Shown: positions 35,896 through 44,540 of the stretch, in pieces | Numbering within the stretch: the first letter of the stretch is position 1 | Layout of the letters: the number at the start of each line of letters is the position of its first letter | From: Segatella copri | GTDB taxonomy: Bacteria; Bacteroidota; Bacteroidia; Bacteroidales; Bacteroidaceae | Assembly: GCF_026015625.1 (NCBI RefSeq) | Contig: NZ_JAPDVG010000001.1 | Location: 1,550,001-1,614,000 of the forward strand | DNA: 64,000 nt | Reading direction: 5' to 3' | The notes under the pieces: model-generated | Database searches by the model: none | What the model saw: only the letters and a program-made list of their open reading frames with translations | Told to the model about the DNA's origin: nothing | Position numbers and translations under genes: made by a program

Positions 35896-36804
35896 TTACT
35901 TGATGGCCCCGATAATCTCAGTCACACTCTTGCATCCGTGAGCATCAAGCCACTCATTGATTCCATCCTTCACCTTCTTCGTAACCGCAGGATCTATGAA
36001 GTTGGCTGTACCAATCTCAATGGCTGTAGCACCGCACATCAGGAACTCAATGGCATCCTTGGCAGAAGAAATGCCACCCAGACCAACAACCGGAATGTTT
36101 ACGGCATGAGCCACATCCCAAACCATGCGCAGGGCAACAGGCTTAACGCAAGGACCGCTCAAACCACCCGTACGGATGCTCAAGAGAGGCTGGCGCTTCT
36201 CAATATCCACCGCCATACCCATCAGCGTGTTGATGAGCGAAACAGAATCGGCACCCTCAGCTTCCACGGCACGGGCGATGTCGGCAATGCTGGTAACATT
36301 AGGCGAAAGCTTCACGATGAGGGTCTTCTTATAAACCTTTCTCACCGCCTTCACCACGCTGGCTGCCCCCTCGCAGGTTACACCGAAGGCCATACCGCCA
36401 TCCTTCACGTTAGGACAGGAGATATTCAGCTCTATAGCCGGAATCTTATCCAGCTCGTTGATGCGCGCCGCACACTCGGCATAACTCTCAGGCGAATGTC
36501 CGCTCACGTTGACAATCATATTGGTATCAATGTCCTTGATCTGAGGATAAATGTGAGAGCAGAAATACTCCACACCCTTGTTCTGCAAACCTACGCAGTT
36601 GAGCATGCCCTGAGGCGTTTCAGCCATACGCGGATAGTCGTTTCCCTCGCGCGGTTCCAGGGTAGTGCCCTTCACGATAATACCGCCAATCTCCTCCAGA
36701 GGAACGAAATCGGCAAATTCCAATCCGTAGCCGAAAGTACCCGATGCAGTCATCACAGGGTTCTTCAACTCCAAATCCTTTATCTTTACACTTAAATCAG
36801 CCAT
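35896..36804 (-). CDS. pyrD: Dihydroorotate dehydrogenase B, catalytic subunit
   Basis: The 302-residue class 1B enzyme oxidises dihydroorotate in pyrimidine synthesis with FMN. Visible are [41 protein letters not shown] with the catalytic Cys, KLSPNVT, and [26 protein letters not shown] for phosphate binding. It works with PyrK, encoded just upstream. The 142-bp gap to pyrK is a low-complexity repeat. Confidence 0.95.
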   Translation of the reverse strand: MADLSVKIKDLELKNPVMTASGTFGYGLEFADFVPLEEIGGIIVKGTTLEPREGNDYPRMAETPQGMLNCVGLQNKGVEYFCSHIYPQIKDIDTNMIVNVSGHSPESYAECAARINELDKIPAIELNISCPNVKDGGMAFGVTCEGAASVVKAVRKVYKKTLIVKLSPNVTSIADIARAVEAEGADSVSLINTLMGMAVDIEKRQPLLSIRTGGLSGPCVKPVALRMVWDVAHAVNIPVVGLGGISSAKDAIEFLMCGATAIEIGTANFIDPAVTKKVKDGINEWLDAHGCKSVTEIIGAIK

Positions 36805-36848
36805 AATCTTCTGTTTTTACTTAAAAATGTTTTACAAACAAAGACAAG

Positions 36849-36947
36849 AGAATTCTTCGTTCTTCACTCTTCGTTCTTCGTTTCCAACGAATTCTTCACT
36901 CTTCGCTTCCAAACGAATTCTTCACTCTTCGTTCTTCACTCTTCACT
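36849..36947. repeat. GAATTCTTC/ACTCTTCG low-complexity repeat between pyrK and pyrD
   Basis: Irregular repeats of GAATTCTTC, GTTCTTC and ACTCTTCG fill the gap. One 20-base unit (AACGAATTCTTCACTCTTCG) appears twice in slightly different form. It is pyrimidine-rich on the plus strand. It is probably a slippage product and separates two subunits of one enzyme. Confidence 0.75.
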
Positions 36948-37723
36948 TAAATTTCCCAAGTAAGTTTCTTGATGTTGATGACAGGTCCATCCTTGCAGAC
37001 GCACTGGTTACCCTCGGTAGTTTTCTCTACGCAGCAGAGGCAGGCACCCACACCGCACGCCATCTTGTTCTCGAGAGAAACCTCACACTCCACGCCAGCC
37101 TTCTTGGCAAAGCGAGCCACGCTCACCATCATCGGCTTAGGACCGCAGGTAGAAATCATGTCAAACTTCTCATTCTCCAAAACAGAGTGGTTGGTAACGA
37201 AACCTACCTCGCCAGCCGAGCCATCCTCGGTAGTGATGCACACCTTACCAATCTTGGCAAACTCATCCAGTTCGAGCAGATCCGTAGCCTTGCGTGCACC
37301 CAGCAGGAAGGTAACTTCAGCCCCGAAATCCTTGATGAGTTTTCCGAAATAGAGGAGCGGAGCCACACCTACACCACCACCTACGAGCAGATATTTCTGG
37401 CTCTTCACGGTAGGCATGGTGAAGCCGTTGCCGAGAGGCAGCATACAGTTGAGCACGTCGCCCTCCTTGAGCTGTCCGAGCTGACGGGTACCGTCGCCCA
37501 CCATTGCTACGAGCAGCCAGAGCTGATTATTTTCACGATCCACGAAATTGATGGAGATAGGACGGCGAAGCATGGTAGTAGGCGAATGGTCTACTCTTAC
37601 TTCTACGAATTGGCCAGGCAAGATTTCAGGCAAAGGTTTCTCATCGGTAAGCTTAATCAAAACGTGCTTATCGCTAAGCGCCTCTACAGAAACCACCTTG
37701 AGGTCGAGAACATATTTTTTCAT
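36947..37723 (-). CDS. pyrK: Dihydroorotate dehydrogenase B, electron-transfer subunit
   Basis: PyrK carries electrons from PyrD to NAD with FAD and a [2Fe-2S] cluster. The 258-residue protein has the FAD-binding LRRPISINF region, the NAD motif LVGGGVGVAPLLYFG, and the cluster Cys residues in CGVGACLCCVEKTTEG and CVCKDGPV. It is first in the pyrK-pyrD operon. A TACCTTTG box lies 99 bp upstream. Confidence 0.93.
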   Translation of the reverse strand: MKKYVLDLKVVSVEALSDKHVLIKLTDEKPLPEILPGQFVEVRVDHSPTTMLRRPISINFVDRENNQLWLLVAMVGDGTRQLGQLKEGDVLNCMLPLGNGFTMPTVKSQKYLLVGGGVGVAPLLYFGKLIKDFGAEVTFLLGARKATDLLELDEFAKIGKVCITTEDGSAGEVGFVTNHSVLENEKFDMISTCGPKPMMVSVARFAKKAGVECEVSLENKMACGVGACLCCVEKTTEGNQCVCKDGPVINIKKLTWEI

Positions 37724-37821
37724 CTTATTGCTAATTTTTAATATGCTTATTATATAATGTACGTATATTATAAAATAGGTACGCGTAGCTTCCGGTTACG
37801 CCCACCTACGTTTCTACGATG

Positions 37822-37829
37822 CAAAGGTA
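37822..37829 (-). promoter_or_regulatory. -7 box for pyrK-pyrD
   Basis: The minus strand reads TACCTTTG. The leader of about 90 bases contains GC-rich sequence (37785-37810) capable of a small hairpin, GTAG...CTAC. Confidence 0.5.
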
Positions 37830-37920
37830 CATCAAAAATCCGAATTGACGAAAAGAAAAGAGATATTTTTTCTTTATCGCCGCTCCTATGTGTTTGTTTT
37901 AGGGTTCTCCAATCCCTACT

Positions 37921-38466
37921 TTATTTCTTAGGAACGAAGGTTTCCCAGGTCTGATCATCGTAGAAAATACGGATTTCGGTAATCTTTCTTTGCGGTTTGT
38001 CTACATATTTTACCGCCGCTTGGGCGATATTTTTAGGTGTACGATTTACACCCTGCATTTGAGGCTGGTCAAAGAGCGAGGGAGAAGTAGGGGAGGCTGT
38101 GGCTCCTTCGGCTCCAAAATCGAGCATAGGCTCGGCAGAGGCGGCTCCAGAAGGCTGACTGCCCTGCTTCATCCCCTCAGCACCACCGGCTGCTCCATCC
38201 GTAATGCTCTGATACATGTCTGCAGCACCCTCTTCGCTGCCACCCTGGGAAGCCTGGTTCTGATACATAGGAGGAGTACCGTAGAGTACCCAATAAACGT
38301 TTACCTGGGGAAAACTCTTATGGATGCCATCCACAATGCTAAGCGATGGATTAGTCTTCCCGTTGAAAATATTGCTCAGCGTAGCGGTCGAGATTCCGAT
38401 CATCTGAGCGAAGTTTTGCTGAGTGAGGTGCTGGTCCTCCATCAGCTGTCTGATTCTATCTTTCAT
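37921..38466 (-). CDS. XRE-family transcriptional regulator with a disordered middle
   Basis: The 181-residue protein has an N-terminal helix-turn-helix (about 4-60; LTQQNFAQMIGISTATLSNI, then FNGKTNPSL) typical of Cro/CI-type repressors. Residues 70-145 are a low-complexity Gly/Ala/Ser/Gln/Met linker. The conserved-looking C-terminal piece ends KITEIRIFYDDQTWETFVP. It is read alone. The 1,021-bp gap upstream has repeated TTTATAAAT motifs that could be its own binding sites. The target genes are unknown. Confidence 0.8.
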   Translation of the reverse strand: MKDRIRQLMEDQHLTQQNFAQMIGISTATLSNIFNGKTNPSLSIVDGIHKSFPQVNVYWVLYGTPPMYQNQASQGGSEEGAADMYQSITDGAAGGAEGMKQGSQPSGAASAEPMLDFGAEGATASPTSPSLFDQPQMQGVNRTPKNIAQAAVKYVDKPQRKITEIRIFYDDQTWETFVPKK

Positions 38467-38569
38467 GCTCTAAAATTTTTAGCGTTCATTTTTCTACTGA
38501 TACGATGTTTTATTTCCGAACAAGCCACTTTTGGACCCTTTTTCGGTTGATTTTACAAAGATAAAGCAA

Positions 38570-39060
38570 AAATTTAGAATAACCAAACATTTCTGAATAA
38601 ATTTAGATTTTTAAACTTTAGGTTTCTGTTTATAAATTTGAATTCTACTCACTCCTGTGTTCGGTTTTTAGGTTTAGTTTTATAAATATAAACCTATCAA
38701 TCAAAATATATGACGAATCTTTTCTTTATAAATTTAGGCTAAATCACTGGTTATTCATACCATAAACCACCTAAATAAAGGCATATAGAGCGATTTATGC
38801 AATATTTACCCCACACCTATGTAAAAATCTATGGTTTATAGAACAACTAAAGCACATAACTAACTGAGTTTCCGCTACTTATAAATTCAAAATATAGCAT
38901 GAATATTTATTCATTCATAACCATAAACACCCTGTTTTATCTTTATTTTTATAAATATAAAATATGAATTCGGGTATTTAGTTTTCTTGCATTTACGTTT
39001 ATAAATCAAAATCACCCGTTTCGATTTATGAATTTAAAAATATAAACTTAGAAAACATAA
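38570..39060. promoter_or_regulatory. AT-rich region with repeated TTTATAAAT motifs upstream of the XRE gene
   Basis: TTATAAAT or TTTATAAAT with A/T-rich flanks occurs near 38630, 38690, 38726, 38879, 38950 and 38999, with a variant TTTATGAATTTA at 39025. Spacings are irregular (about 35-150 bp). This may be an operator cluster. No DnaA boxes were found. The remainder of the gap (39061-39420) has short frames only and no convincing gene. Confidence 0.45.
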
Positions 39061-39420
39061 ACCTTAACAAATGCAAACGACCGATTTCAGGCAACAGGAA
39101 ATGGCAAATTTTTCCATTTCTAGCGTATTCCAGCCCATCGGCAAGGAAACGGGCAAATTCGCGAGTAATGAAGAGGGTTAATTTATGTAAGTTACTGATA
39201 ACCAATAAAGTTAAGTCTATTTTCAGGCGAAACAGAAAAATGGGCATCTAGCTCGAAAAATCGCTTAAATCCCCCATTTTTGCCCAAAAATCGCCCAAAA
39301 TGAGCCCAGATAAACGCTCCAAAAAGAGCTGAAAATCCCCTATTTGGGGCAAATTTATAATGCTAAACGCTAGTTGGCTGCTTTCTGGAAACAGGCGGCA
39401 AAGAAGGCCGAAAACAAAAA

Positions 39421-39458
39421 CGAGCTCCTGCCGAGAGAAAACTCTCAGCAGGAGCTCG
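39421..39458 (-). terminator. Intrinsic terminator of holA
   Basis: CGAGCTCCTG (39421-39430) pairs perfectly with CAGGAGCTCG (39449-39458), and GAGAG/CTCTC extends the stem inside. On the minus strand it runs into TTTTTGTTTT. Confidence 0.92.
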
Positions 39459-39487
39459 CCTACTCTCCCCCACCTCGCTCTTCAGCA

Positions 39488-40516
39488 TCAGTGAAGGATA
39501 AAAAAGATGAGTTCTTTCATCAGTTCACCCACCGGAGTGGATGGATTATCCAGTCCTTTTATCTTCGCATCCACCTCCTTAAACTTCTCAATAATCGCCA
39601 TCACTTTCACGCCCGTATAGTTCCTCATTCCTGTAATATATTCGCGCGCCGCCCAAGCTCCGCGCAAATCCAGGAATTTTGCGAGCTCATTTTCGTTCTG
39701 CCTGTTGGGTGCATAATAAGCAATCATCAGGTTTTGGAAATAAGTAAAGAGCATCGGGAGAAGCGTGAAGAGAGAACCACTCTTCGGATTGCTGTCAAAA
39801 TAATTTATTATCTGATTTGCCTTGAACACATCGCGGCTGACGATGGCACTTCTCAGCTCGAAGGCATTGAAGTCTTTGCTCACCCCTATTTCTCGCTCCA
39901 CAATCTCCGGAGTAACACGCCGGTCGTTCTCAGGAAGAGAAATGAGCAGTTTGTCGAGCTCGGAAGTGAGTCGGTGCAAATCTGCTCCCACATGATCTGC
40001 CACCATCTGGGTAGCCTTGGGTTCTATGGTTGCCTTGCGGGTCTTGAGATATGTCTCGATGAAGCCCGGCAGATTTCGGTCGTAGAGCTTCTTGCTTTCA
40101 AAAACCACACCCGCCTTGGCAGCGAGGGCAGAAAACTTTTTACGACTGTCGAGCTTGCCGTTTTTATGACAGAAAACAAGGATGGTTGTTTTTACCGGAT
40201 TTTCGAGGTACTTCTCGAGCGCTTCCAAATTCCGCAAATTCTGAGCCTCTTTCACAACCACCACTCTATACTCCGCCATCATCGGGTAGCCCTTGCACAA
40301 ATCTGCCACTTGCGCCCCCGTAACATCAGCTCCGAAAACCACCGTCTGATTGAAGTCACGCTCCTCGGGCTGGAGCACATTTTCTGAAATGTAGTCGCAG
40401 ATCTTATCTATATAAAAAGGTTCCTCGCCCATCAGAACATAGACGGGAGAATACTTCCGAGCCTTCAAATCTTTCATGATTGACTCGTAACTTATTGCAC
40501 TTTTCTTTTCTACCAT
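39488..40516 (-). CDS. holA: DNA polymerase III delta subunit
   Basis: HolA is the clamp-loader subunit that opens the sliding clamp. The 342-residue protein starts MVEKKSAISYE, has the degenerate P-loop region YVLMGEEPFYIDKICDYI and the delta-family pattern TTILVFCHKNGKLDSRKK, LTSELDKLLISL and FELRSAIVSRDVFKANQI. I chose the start at 40516. The frame stays open to 40567, but that lies near promoter-like sequence and adds no family match. The gene faces away from the next one at 40772. Confidence 0.9.
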   Translation of the reverse strand: MVEKKSAISYESIMKDLKARKYSPVYVLMGEEPFYIDKICDYISENVLQPEERDFNQTVVFGADVTGAQVADLCKGYPMMAEYRVVVVKEAQNLRNLEALEKYLENPVKTTILVFCHKNGKLDSRKKFSALAAKAGVVFESKKLYDRNLPGFIETYLKTRKATIEPKATQMVADHVGADLHRLTSELDKLLISLPENDRRVTPEIVEREIGVSKDFNAFELRSAIVSRDVFKANQIINYFDSNPKSGSLFTLLPMLFTYFQNLMIAYYAPNRQNENELAKFLDLRGAWAAREYITGMRNYTGVKVMAIIEKFKEVDAKIKGLDNPSTPVGELMKELIFFILH

Positions 40517-40630
40517 TGGATTATTTTTTGTAACTTTGCACCCAGCAAACTCCGGGGGTGCGGACAAGCATTTGCTCCGCCTCCAGGTTCGCAGTTTTCT
40601 GAGGTGCAGTTTTCAGCTGCACTTCGACTG

Positions 40631-40638
40631 CAAAGTTA
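40631..40638 (-). promoter_or_regulatory. -7 box for holA, near a plus-strand -7 box
   Basis: The minus strand reads TAACTTTG 115 bp before holA. A plus-strand TAACTTTG at 40531-40538 could serve the divergent gene at 40772. The region between contains GCGGA/TCCGC and GCAGTTTTC/GAAAACTGC-like inverted sequences. Confidence 0.45.
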
Positions 40639-40771
40639 CAAAAAATAAATTGAACTGCCTATATAAAAGAGGTAGTTTTTGAAAATGAGGTATGGTTAAA
40701 AGAAGAAAAGAAACCATATCGAAAACAGAAAAGAAAGAAATATAACCATATATATAATAAGGTACAGAAAA

Positions 40772-41230
40772 ATGATTCGCTTAAATTTGCCATCTTTCGA
40801 CATCAAGGTTTCGGGCTCAAAACAGCATCCCCAGATACTGGATGTGCTGCGCCGGAAGTTCATCACGCTCACTCCCGAAGAGTGGGTGCGCCAGCATTTC
40901 GTTCATTTTCTCATCGAGCACAAGGGGTATCCTGCCTCTCTGCTCGCCAACGAAATCCAGCTGAAATGTGGCGACAAGGTGCTGCGCGCCGACAGTGTGC
41001 TCTACTCCCGTGAGCTGCAGCCCCGCATGATCATCGAGTACAAAGCCCCTCACATCCCCATCACACAGAAAGTGTTCGACCAGATTTCGGTCTACAATCT
41101 CCTGCTCCATGTCGACTTCCTGGTGGTGAGCAACGGGCTGGAGCATTACATCTGCAAGATGGATTATGAAAGTAAAAAATATGTATTTTTAGAGACTATT
41201 CCCGATTATTCCGATTTATTGACATTATGA
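40772..41230 (+). CDS. HsdR N-terminal-like domain protein
   Basis: This 152-residue protein resembles the HSDR_N_2 domain, the nuclease-like N-terminal part of type I restriction R subunits, standing alone. The PD-(D/E)xK-like residues are the Asp in KVLRADSVLYS and Glu-x-Lys in MIIEYKAPHIPI. Motor domains and Hsd partners are absent. From memory, similar stand-alone genes occur beside holA in other Bacteroidota, which suggests a conserved cellular role rather than restriction. That role is unknown. The leader contains ATATATAATAAGGTACAG just before the ATG. Confidence 0.75.
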   Translation: MIRLNLPSFDIKVSGSKQHPQILDVLRRKFITLTPEEWVRQHFVHFLIEHKGYPASLLANEIQLKCGDKVLRADSVLYSRELQPRMIIEYKAPHIPITQKVFDQISVYNLLLHVDFLVVSNGLEHYICKMDYESKKYVFLETIPDYSDLLTL

Positions 41231-41279
41231 GAGCATCGGGGCCAGTCCGGAAGTTTTTAAACAGAGTTTCCCCAGCCTT

Positions 41280-41335
41280 CAAAATTTGCGAATTTCCGCC
41301 CAACCGGCCATCCGTTTTAGAATTCGCGAATTTTG
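41280..41335. repeat. 15-bp inverted repeat after the HsdR-like gene
   Basis: CAAAATTTGCGAATT (41280-41294) and AATTCGCGAATTTTG (41321-41335) are complementary with one mismatch. The right arm contains the palindrome AATTCGCGAATT. Confidence 0.7.
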
Positions 41336-41358
41336 GAGGCCTTTTTCTGCCTCCTTTT
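41335..41358 (+). terminator. Probable terminator of the HsdR-like gene
   Basis: GGAGGC (41335-41340) and GCCTCC (41349-41354) form a GC-rich stem followed by TTTT. It directly adjoins the 26-bp tandem repeats. Confidence 0.6.
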
Positions 41359-41451
41359 CCTCTCCCTTTTTGAGTACTCCTTTTCCTCCCCCTTTTTGAG
41401 CACTCCTTTTCTACTCCCTTTTTGAGCACTCCTTTTCCTCCCATCCCCTTT
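41353..41451. repeat. 26-bp tandem repeat, about 3.7 copies
   Basis: Units starting at 41353, 41379 and 41405 are each 26 bp and share CCTTTT...CCCTTTTTGAG-ACT; a partial fourth starts at 41431. The strand is almost purely pyrimidine except GAG. The repeat ends 118 bp before ugd. Confidence 0.88.
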
Positions 41452-41568
41452 CTCGCGTTATTTTTTAATAAAAAACCCATTTTCATTTTGTAGTCTCCTC
41501 CTTTTGCATTATCTTTGCATCTAATATATATATATTAAGGTATAGACTGCCTAAAAGAACAGAAAGAA

Positions 41569-42822
41569 ATGGAGAATAAAAAGATAAAAATCGCCGTAGC
41601 CGGAACAGGATATGTAGGCCTGAGCATCGCTACCCTGCTGAGCCAGCATCATGAGGTGGTGGCCGTAGACGTGATACCCGAAAAGGTAGAGCTCATCAAC
41701 TCGCGCCGCTCGCCTATCCAGGACGAATACATAGAGAAATATCTGGCTGAAAAGGAACTCAACCTCAAAGCCACAACCGATGGAGAAGAAGCCTATAAGG
41801 ATGCCGACTTCGTAGTGATTGCCACACCAACCAACTATGATCCGGTGAAAAACTACTTCGATACCTCGCACGTAGAAGAAGTCATCCGCCTGGTAATGCA
41901 GGTGAATCCCGATGCCATCATGGTCATCAAGAGCACCATCCCGGTAGGCTACACCGAAAGCATCCGCCAGAAGACGGGCAGCAAGAACATCATCTTCGCT
42001 CCTGAATTCCTGCGCGAGAGCAAGGCACTCTACGACAACCTCTACCCGAGCCGCATCATCGTGGGCAGACCGAATGATGACGAGCGACTGGACCAGGCAG
42101 CCCACACCTTTGCAGAACTGCTGAAAGAGGGAGCCATCAAGCAAGACATAGAAACCCTGTTCATGGGACTTACCGAGGCAGAGGCGGTGAAACTCTTCGC
42201 CAACACCTACCTCGCCCTGCGCGTGAGCTACTTCAACGAGCTGGATACCTACGCCGAAATGAAGGGCCTCGACACCAAGGCGATTATCGACGGAGTGGGT
42301 CTGGACCCTCGCATCGGCACCTTCTACAACAACCCTTCCTTCGGATACGGCGGCTACTGTCTGCCGAAAGATACCAAGCAGCTGCTCGCCAACTATGCCG
42401 ATGTGCCTGAGAACCTGATTCAGGCGATTGTGGAGAGCAACCGCACCCGCAAGGATTTCATCGCCGACCGCGTGCTGAACATGGCTGGCTACTACGATTA
42501 TGCCAACCAGAACAACTTCAGCGAGGAGGAAGAGAAGCCTTGCACCATCGGCGTATACCGCCTCACGATGAAGAGCAACAGCGACAACTTCCGCCAGAGC
42601 AGCATACAGGGTGTGATGAAGCGCATCAAGGCAAAGGGCGCACAGGTTATCATCTACGAACCTACGCTGAAAGACGGAACCACCTTCTTCGGAAGCCGCA
42701 TCGTAAACAACCTGGATGCCTTCAAGCAGCAGAGTCAGGCCATCATCGCCAACCGGTATGACAAATGCCTGGATGATGTGGAAGAGAAGGTTTACACCCG
42801 CGATATTTTCAGAAGAGACTGA
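41569..42822 (+). CDS. ugd: UDP-glucose/nucleotide-sugar 6-dehydrogenase
   Basis: The 417-residue enzyme oxidises a UDP-sugar twice with NAD, giving a uronic acid for capsule or envelope glycans. The N-terminal Rossmann motif is [26 protein letters not shown] and [21 protein letters not shown] follow. The catalytic Cys is in [18 protein letters not shown]-glucose is the likely substrate from the compact size, but GDP-mannose or UDP-ManNAc dehydrogenases have similar motifs. The leader holds ATATATTAAGGTATAG. No glycan cluster is next to it. Confidence 0.88.
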   Translation: MENKKIKIAVAGTGYVGLSIATLLSQHHEVVAVDVIPEKVELINSRRSPIQDEYIEKYLAEKELNLKATTDGEEAYKDADFVVIATPTNYDPVKNYFDTSHVEEVIRLVMQVNPDAIMVIKSTIPVGYTESIRQKTGSKNIIFAPEFLRESKALYDNLYPSRIIVGRPNDDERLDQAAHTFAELLKEGAIKQDIETLFMGLTEAEAVKLFANTYLALRVSYFNELDTYAEMKGLDTKAIIDGVGLDPRIGTFYNNPSFGYGGYCLPKDTKQLLANYADVPENLIQAIVESNRTRKDFIADRVLNMAGYYDYANQNNFSEEEEKPCTIGVYRLTMKSNSDNFRQSSIQGVMKRIKAKGAQVIIYEPTLKDGTTFFGSRIVNNLDAFKQQSQAIIANRYDKCLDDVEEKVYTRDIFRRD

Positions 42823-42917
42823 TCTGAACTGAAAGTTAATAGTTAAAAGTTAACAGTTAAAAGCGGAAGACGGAATATAGGAAACAATAATATTTATAAT
42901 AAAGAGAAAAATAAGAA

Positions 42918-43385
42918 ATGGCAAAATTAGTAATCAATTCCTATGAGGAATTTGCATCTCACCTCGGTGAGAAGTTAGGAGAATCAGACTGGTTGCAGAT
43001 TGACCAGGACCGTATCAACAAGTTCGCAGACGCTACACTCGACCCACAGTGGATCCACGTAGACGTAGAGCGCGCCAAGGTAGAGAGCCCTTACCACAGC
43101 ACCATTGCTCACGGTTACCTCACCCTCTCAGTACTCCCATACCTCTGGCAGCAGATTATCGAGGTAAACAACCTCAAGATGCTCGTAAACTACGGCATGG
43201 ACAAGATGAAGTTCGGTCAGCCAGTCATCACCGGTTCACGCGTGCGCCTGGTAGCCACTCTCCACGACATCCAGAACATCCGTGGCATCTGCAAGACCAG
43301 CATCAAGTTTGACATCGAAATAGAAGGTCAGCGCAAGCCAGCCCTCTCAGGCATCGCTTCTTTCCTCTACTATTTCAACAACTAA
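42918..43385 (+). CDS. MaoC-like (R)-specific enoyl hydratase
   Basis: The 155-residue hotdog protein carries the hydratase-2 motif: FADATLDPQWIHVDVERA with the catalytic Asp and His, then YHSTIAHGYLTLSVLPYL. It should hydrate trans-2-enoyl thioesters and is cytoplasmic. The natural substrate is unknown. The stop is 3 bp before the next gene, so the two are co-transcribed. The upstream gap (42823-42917) contains a GTTAATAGTTAAAAG-type low-complexity repeat. Confidence 0.85.
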   Translation: MAKLVINSYEEFASHLGEKLGESDWLQIDQDRINKFADATLDPQWIHVDVERAKVESPYHSTIAHGYLTLSVLPYLWQQIIEVNNLKMLVNYGMDKMKFGQPVITGSRVRLVATLHDIQNIRGICKTSIKFDIEIEGQRKPALSGIASFLYYFNN

Positions 43386-43388
43386 AAG

Positions 43389-44240
43389 ATGGCAGCAGGT
43401 AAATGGATTGGTGGTGTGCTCGGTTTCATCACAGCCGGTCCGCTGGGAGCCCTGGCAGGCTATGCCCTCGGTTCCCTCTTTGAGCACGGACTGGATGCGG
43501 TAAACCGCGACGGCGACCACCATTACAACAACGCCTACGATGCCTACAGCGGCCAGCAGCACAACGGCCGTCAGGGCTTCGGCAACCAGGGCTACAGCCG
43601 CCAGCAGAGCTATGAAGGAGAGCGAAACTCCTTCATGTTTTCGCTGCTGGTGCTCAGCTCCTACATCATCAATGCAGATGGCAAGATCATGCATTCCGAG
43701 ATGGAGCTGGTGCGCCGCTTCCTGCGTCAGAATTTCGGCGAGGCAGCCAAGCAGCAGGGCGAGGAAATCCTCCTCAAACTCTTCGAACAGCAGAAACAGA
43801 TGGGCATGCAGCAGTACCGTTCGGTGATACAGGACAGCTGTCATCAGATACGTGCCAACATGATGTATGAGCAGCGCCTGCAGTTGCTCAATTTCCTCGT
43901 CATGATAGCCCAGGCCGATGGAGTTGTGAATTCTCAGGAGATTCAGGCACTCAAGGAGATGGCCATCCACATGGGTCTTTCTGCCGAGGATGTAGACCAG
44001 ATGCTGAACCTGGAGAGCGGGGCTTCTTCAGCAGGCAGCCTGGATGATGCCTACCGTGTTCTGGGTATCAGTCCGGATGCATCAAACGATGAGGTGAAGG
44101 CCGCTTACCGCAAGATGGCGCTCAAGCATCATCCTGACAAGGTAGCAGCCCTAGGCGAAGATGTGCGCCGTGCAGCCGAGAAGAAATTCCAGGAAATCAA
44201 CGACGCCAAAGACCGCATTTACAAGGCTAGAGGACTCTAA
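43389..44240 (+). CDS. DnaJ-domain protein with TerB-like domain (DjlA-like)
   Basis: A Gly-rich hydrophobic N-terminus (GGVLGFITAGPLGALAGYALG) could insert in the membrane. A Gln/Tyr/Gly-rich linker follows, then a TerB-like helical domain (about 80-190; SSYIINADGKIMHSEMELV, IAQADGVVNSQE). The C-terminal J domain (218-283) has the HPD motif in ALKHHPDKVAAL. This is the DjlA architecture, a DnaK co-chaperone at the membrane. The 283 residues are normal. It is directly coupled to the MaoC-like gene. Confidence 0.88.
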   Translation: MAAGKWIGGVLGFITAGPLGALAGYALGSLFEHGLDAVNRDGDHHYNNAYDAYSGQQHNGRQGFGNQGYSRQQSYEGERNSFMFSLLVLSSYIINADGKIMHSEMELVRRFLRQNFGEAAKQQGEEILLKLFEQQKQMGMQQYRSVIQDSCHQIRANMMYEQRLQLLNFLVMIAQADGVVNSQEIQALKEMAIHMGLSAEDVDQMLNLESGASSAGSLDDAYRVLGISPDASNDEVKAAYRKMALKHHPDKVAALGEDVRRAAEKKFQEINDAKDRIYKARGL

Positions 44241-44357
44241 CTGAACTTTCGCATGTGGTTCAAGTACGGGCTGAAGGCCCAAAAGCTCCTAGCCCAGGGC
44301 ATCGCCCTGGGTATGATGGCAATCAGCAAGACGCCCTGTAAGGGCAAAAGCTTTATG
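44241..44357 (+). repeat. Dispersed three-hairpin element, copy A
   Basis: The copy begins with the head CTGAACTTTCGCATGTGG, directly after the djlA-like stop. The body has GGGCTGAAGGCCC, then AAGCTCCTAG, the hairpin CCCAGGGC-ATC-GCCCTGGG (44293-44311), and GCCCTGTAAGGGC followed by AAAAGCTTT. Related copies are at 44374, 55961, 58754 and 62491. No reading frame is conserved. Confidence 0.88.
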
Positions 44358-44373
44358 TTTTGTCTGGAGTTTT

Positions 44374-44466
44374 AAAGCTTTTGCCCTTACAGGGCGACGG
44401 GTTTGCGTTCATTATTACCCAGGGCGATGCCCTGGGCTAGGAGCTTCTGCCCTTTCAGGGCGTATT
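44374..44466 (-). repeat. Dispersed three-hairpin element, copy A' in inverted orientation
   Basis: Read on the minus strand it matches copy B at 55961 closely: ACGCCCTGAAAGGGC, AGAAGCTCCTAGCCCAGGG, ATCGCCCTGGG and GCCCTGTAAGGGCAAAAGC. With copy A it forms a large imperfect palindrome of about 200 bp between convergent genes. Confidence 0.88.
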
Positions 44467-44490
44467 GGGTAATTTAAACCGTACAGGTCG

Positions 44491-44529
44491 AAAAAAATAA
44501 AGGCTCGCCAAGCAATTTTGGCGAGCCTT
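44491..44529 (-). terminator. Intrinsic terminator of the zinc-ribbon gene
   Basis: AAGGCTCGCCAA and TTGGCGAGCCTT form a perfect 12-bp stem; on the minus strand it runs into TTATTTTTTT. Confidence 0.93.
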
Positions 44530-44540
44530 CATTGTATCTT

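Noticed and set aside
38570..39060. Replication origin
   Set aside because: AT-rich with repeats, but no DnaA boxes, and no dnaA or dnaN nearby.
39026..39247. 73-codon minus-strand frame and a 36-codon plus-strand frame in the gap before holA
   Set aside because: No protein-like conservation signal, no promoter or start context, and they overlap AT-rich motif sequence.
40772..41230. Type I restriction gene
   Set aside because: Only the small nuclease-like domain is present, with no motor, methylase or specificity genes.
41196..41486. 96-codon minus-strand reading frame rich in Lys, Arg and Gly
   Set aside because: Its composition comes from the 26-bp tandem repeat and its period is not a multiple of three.
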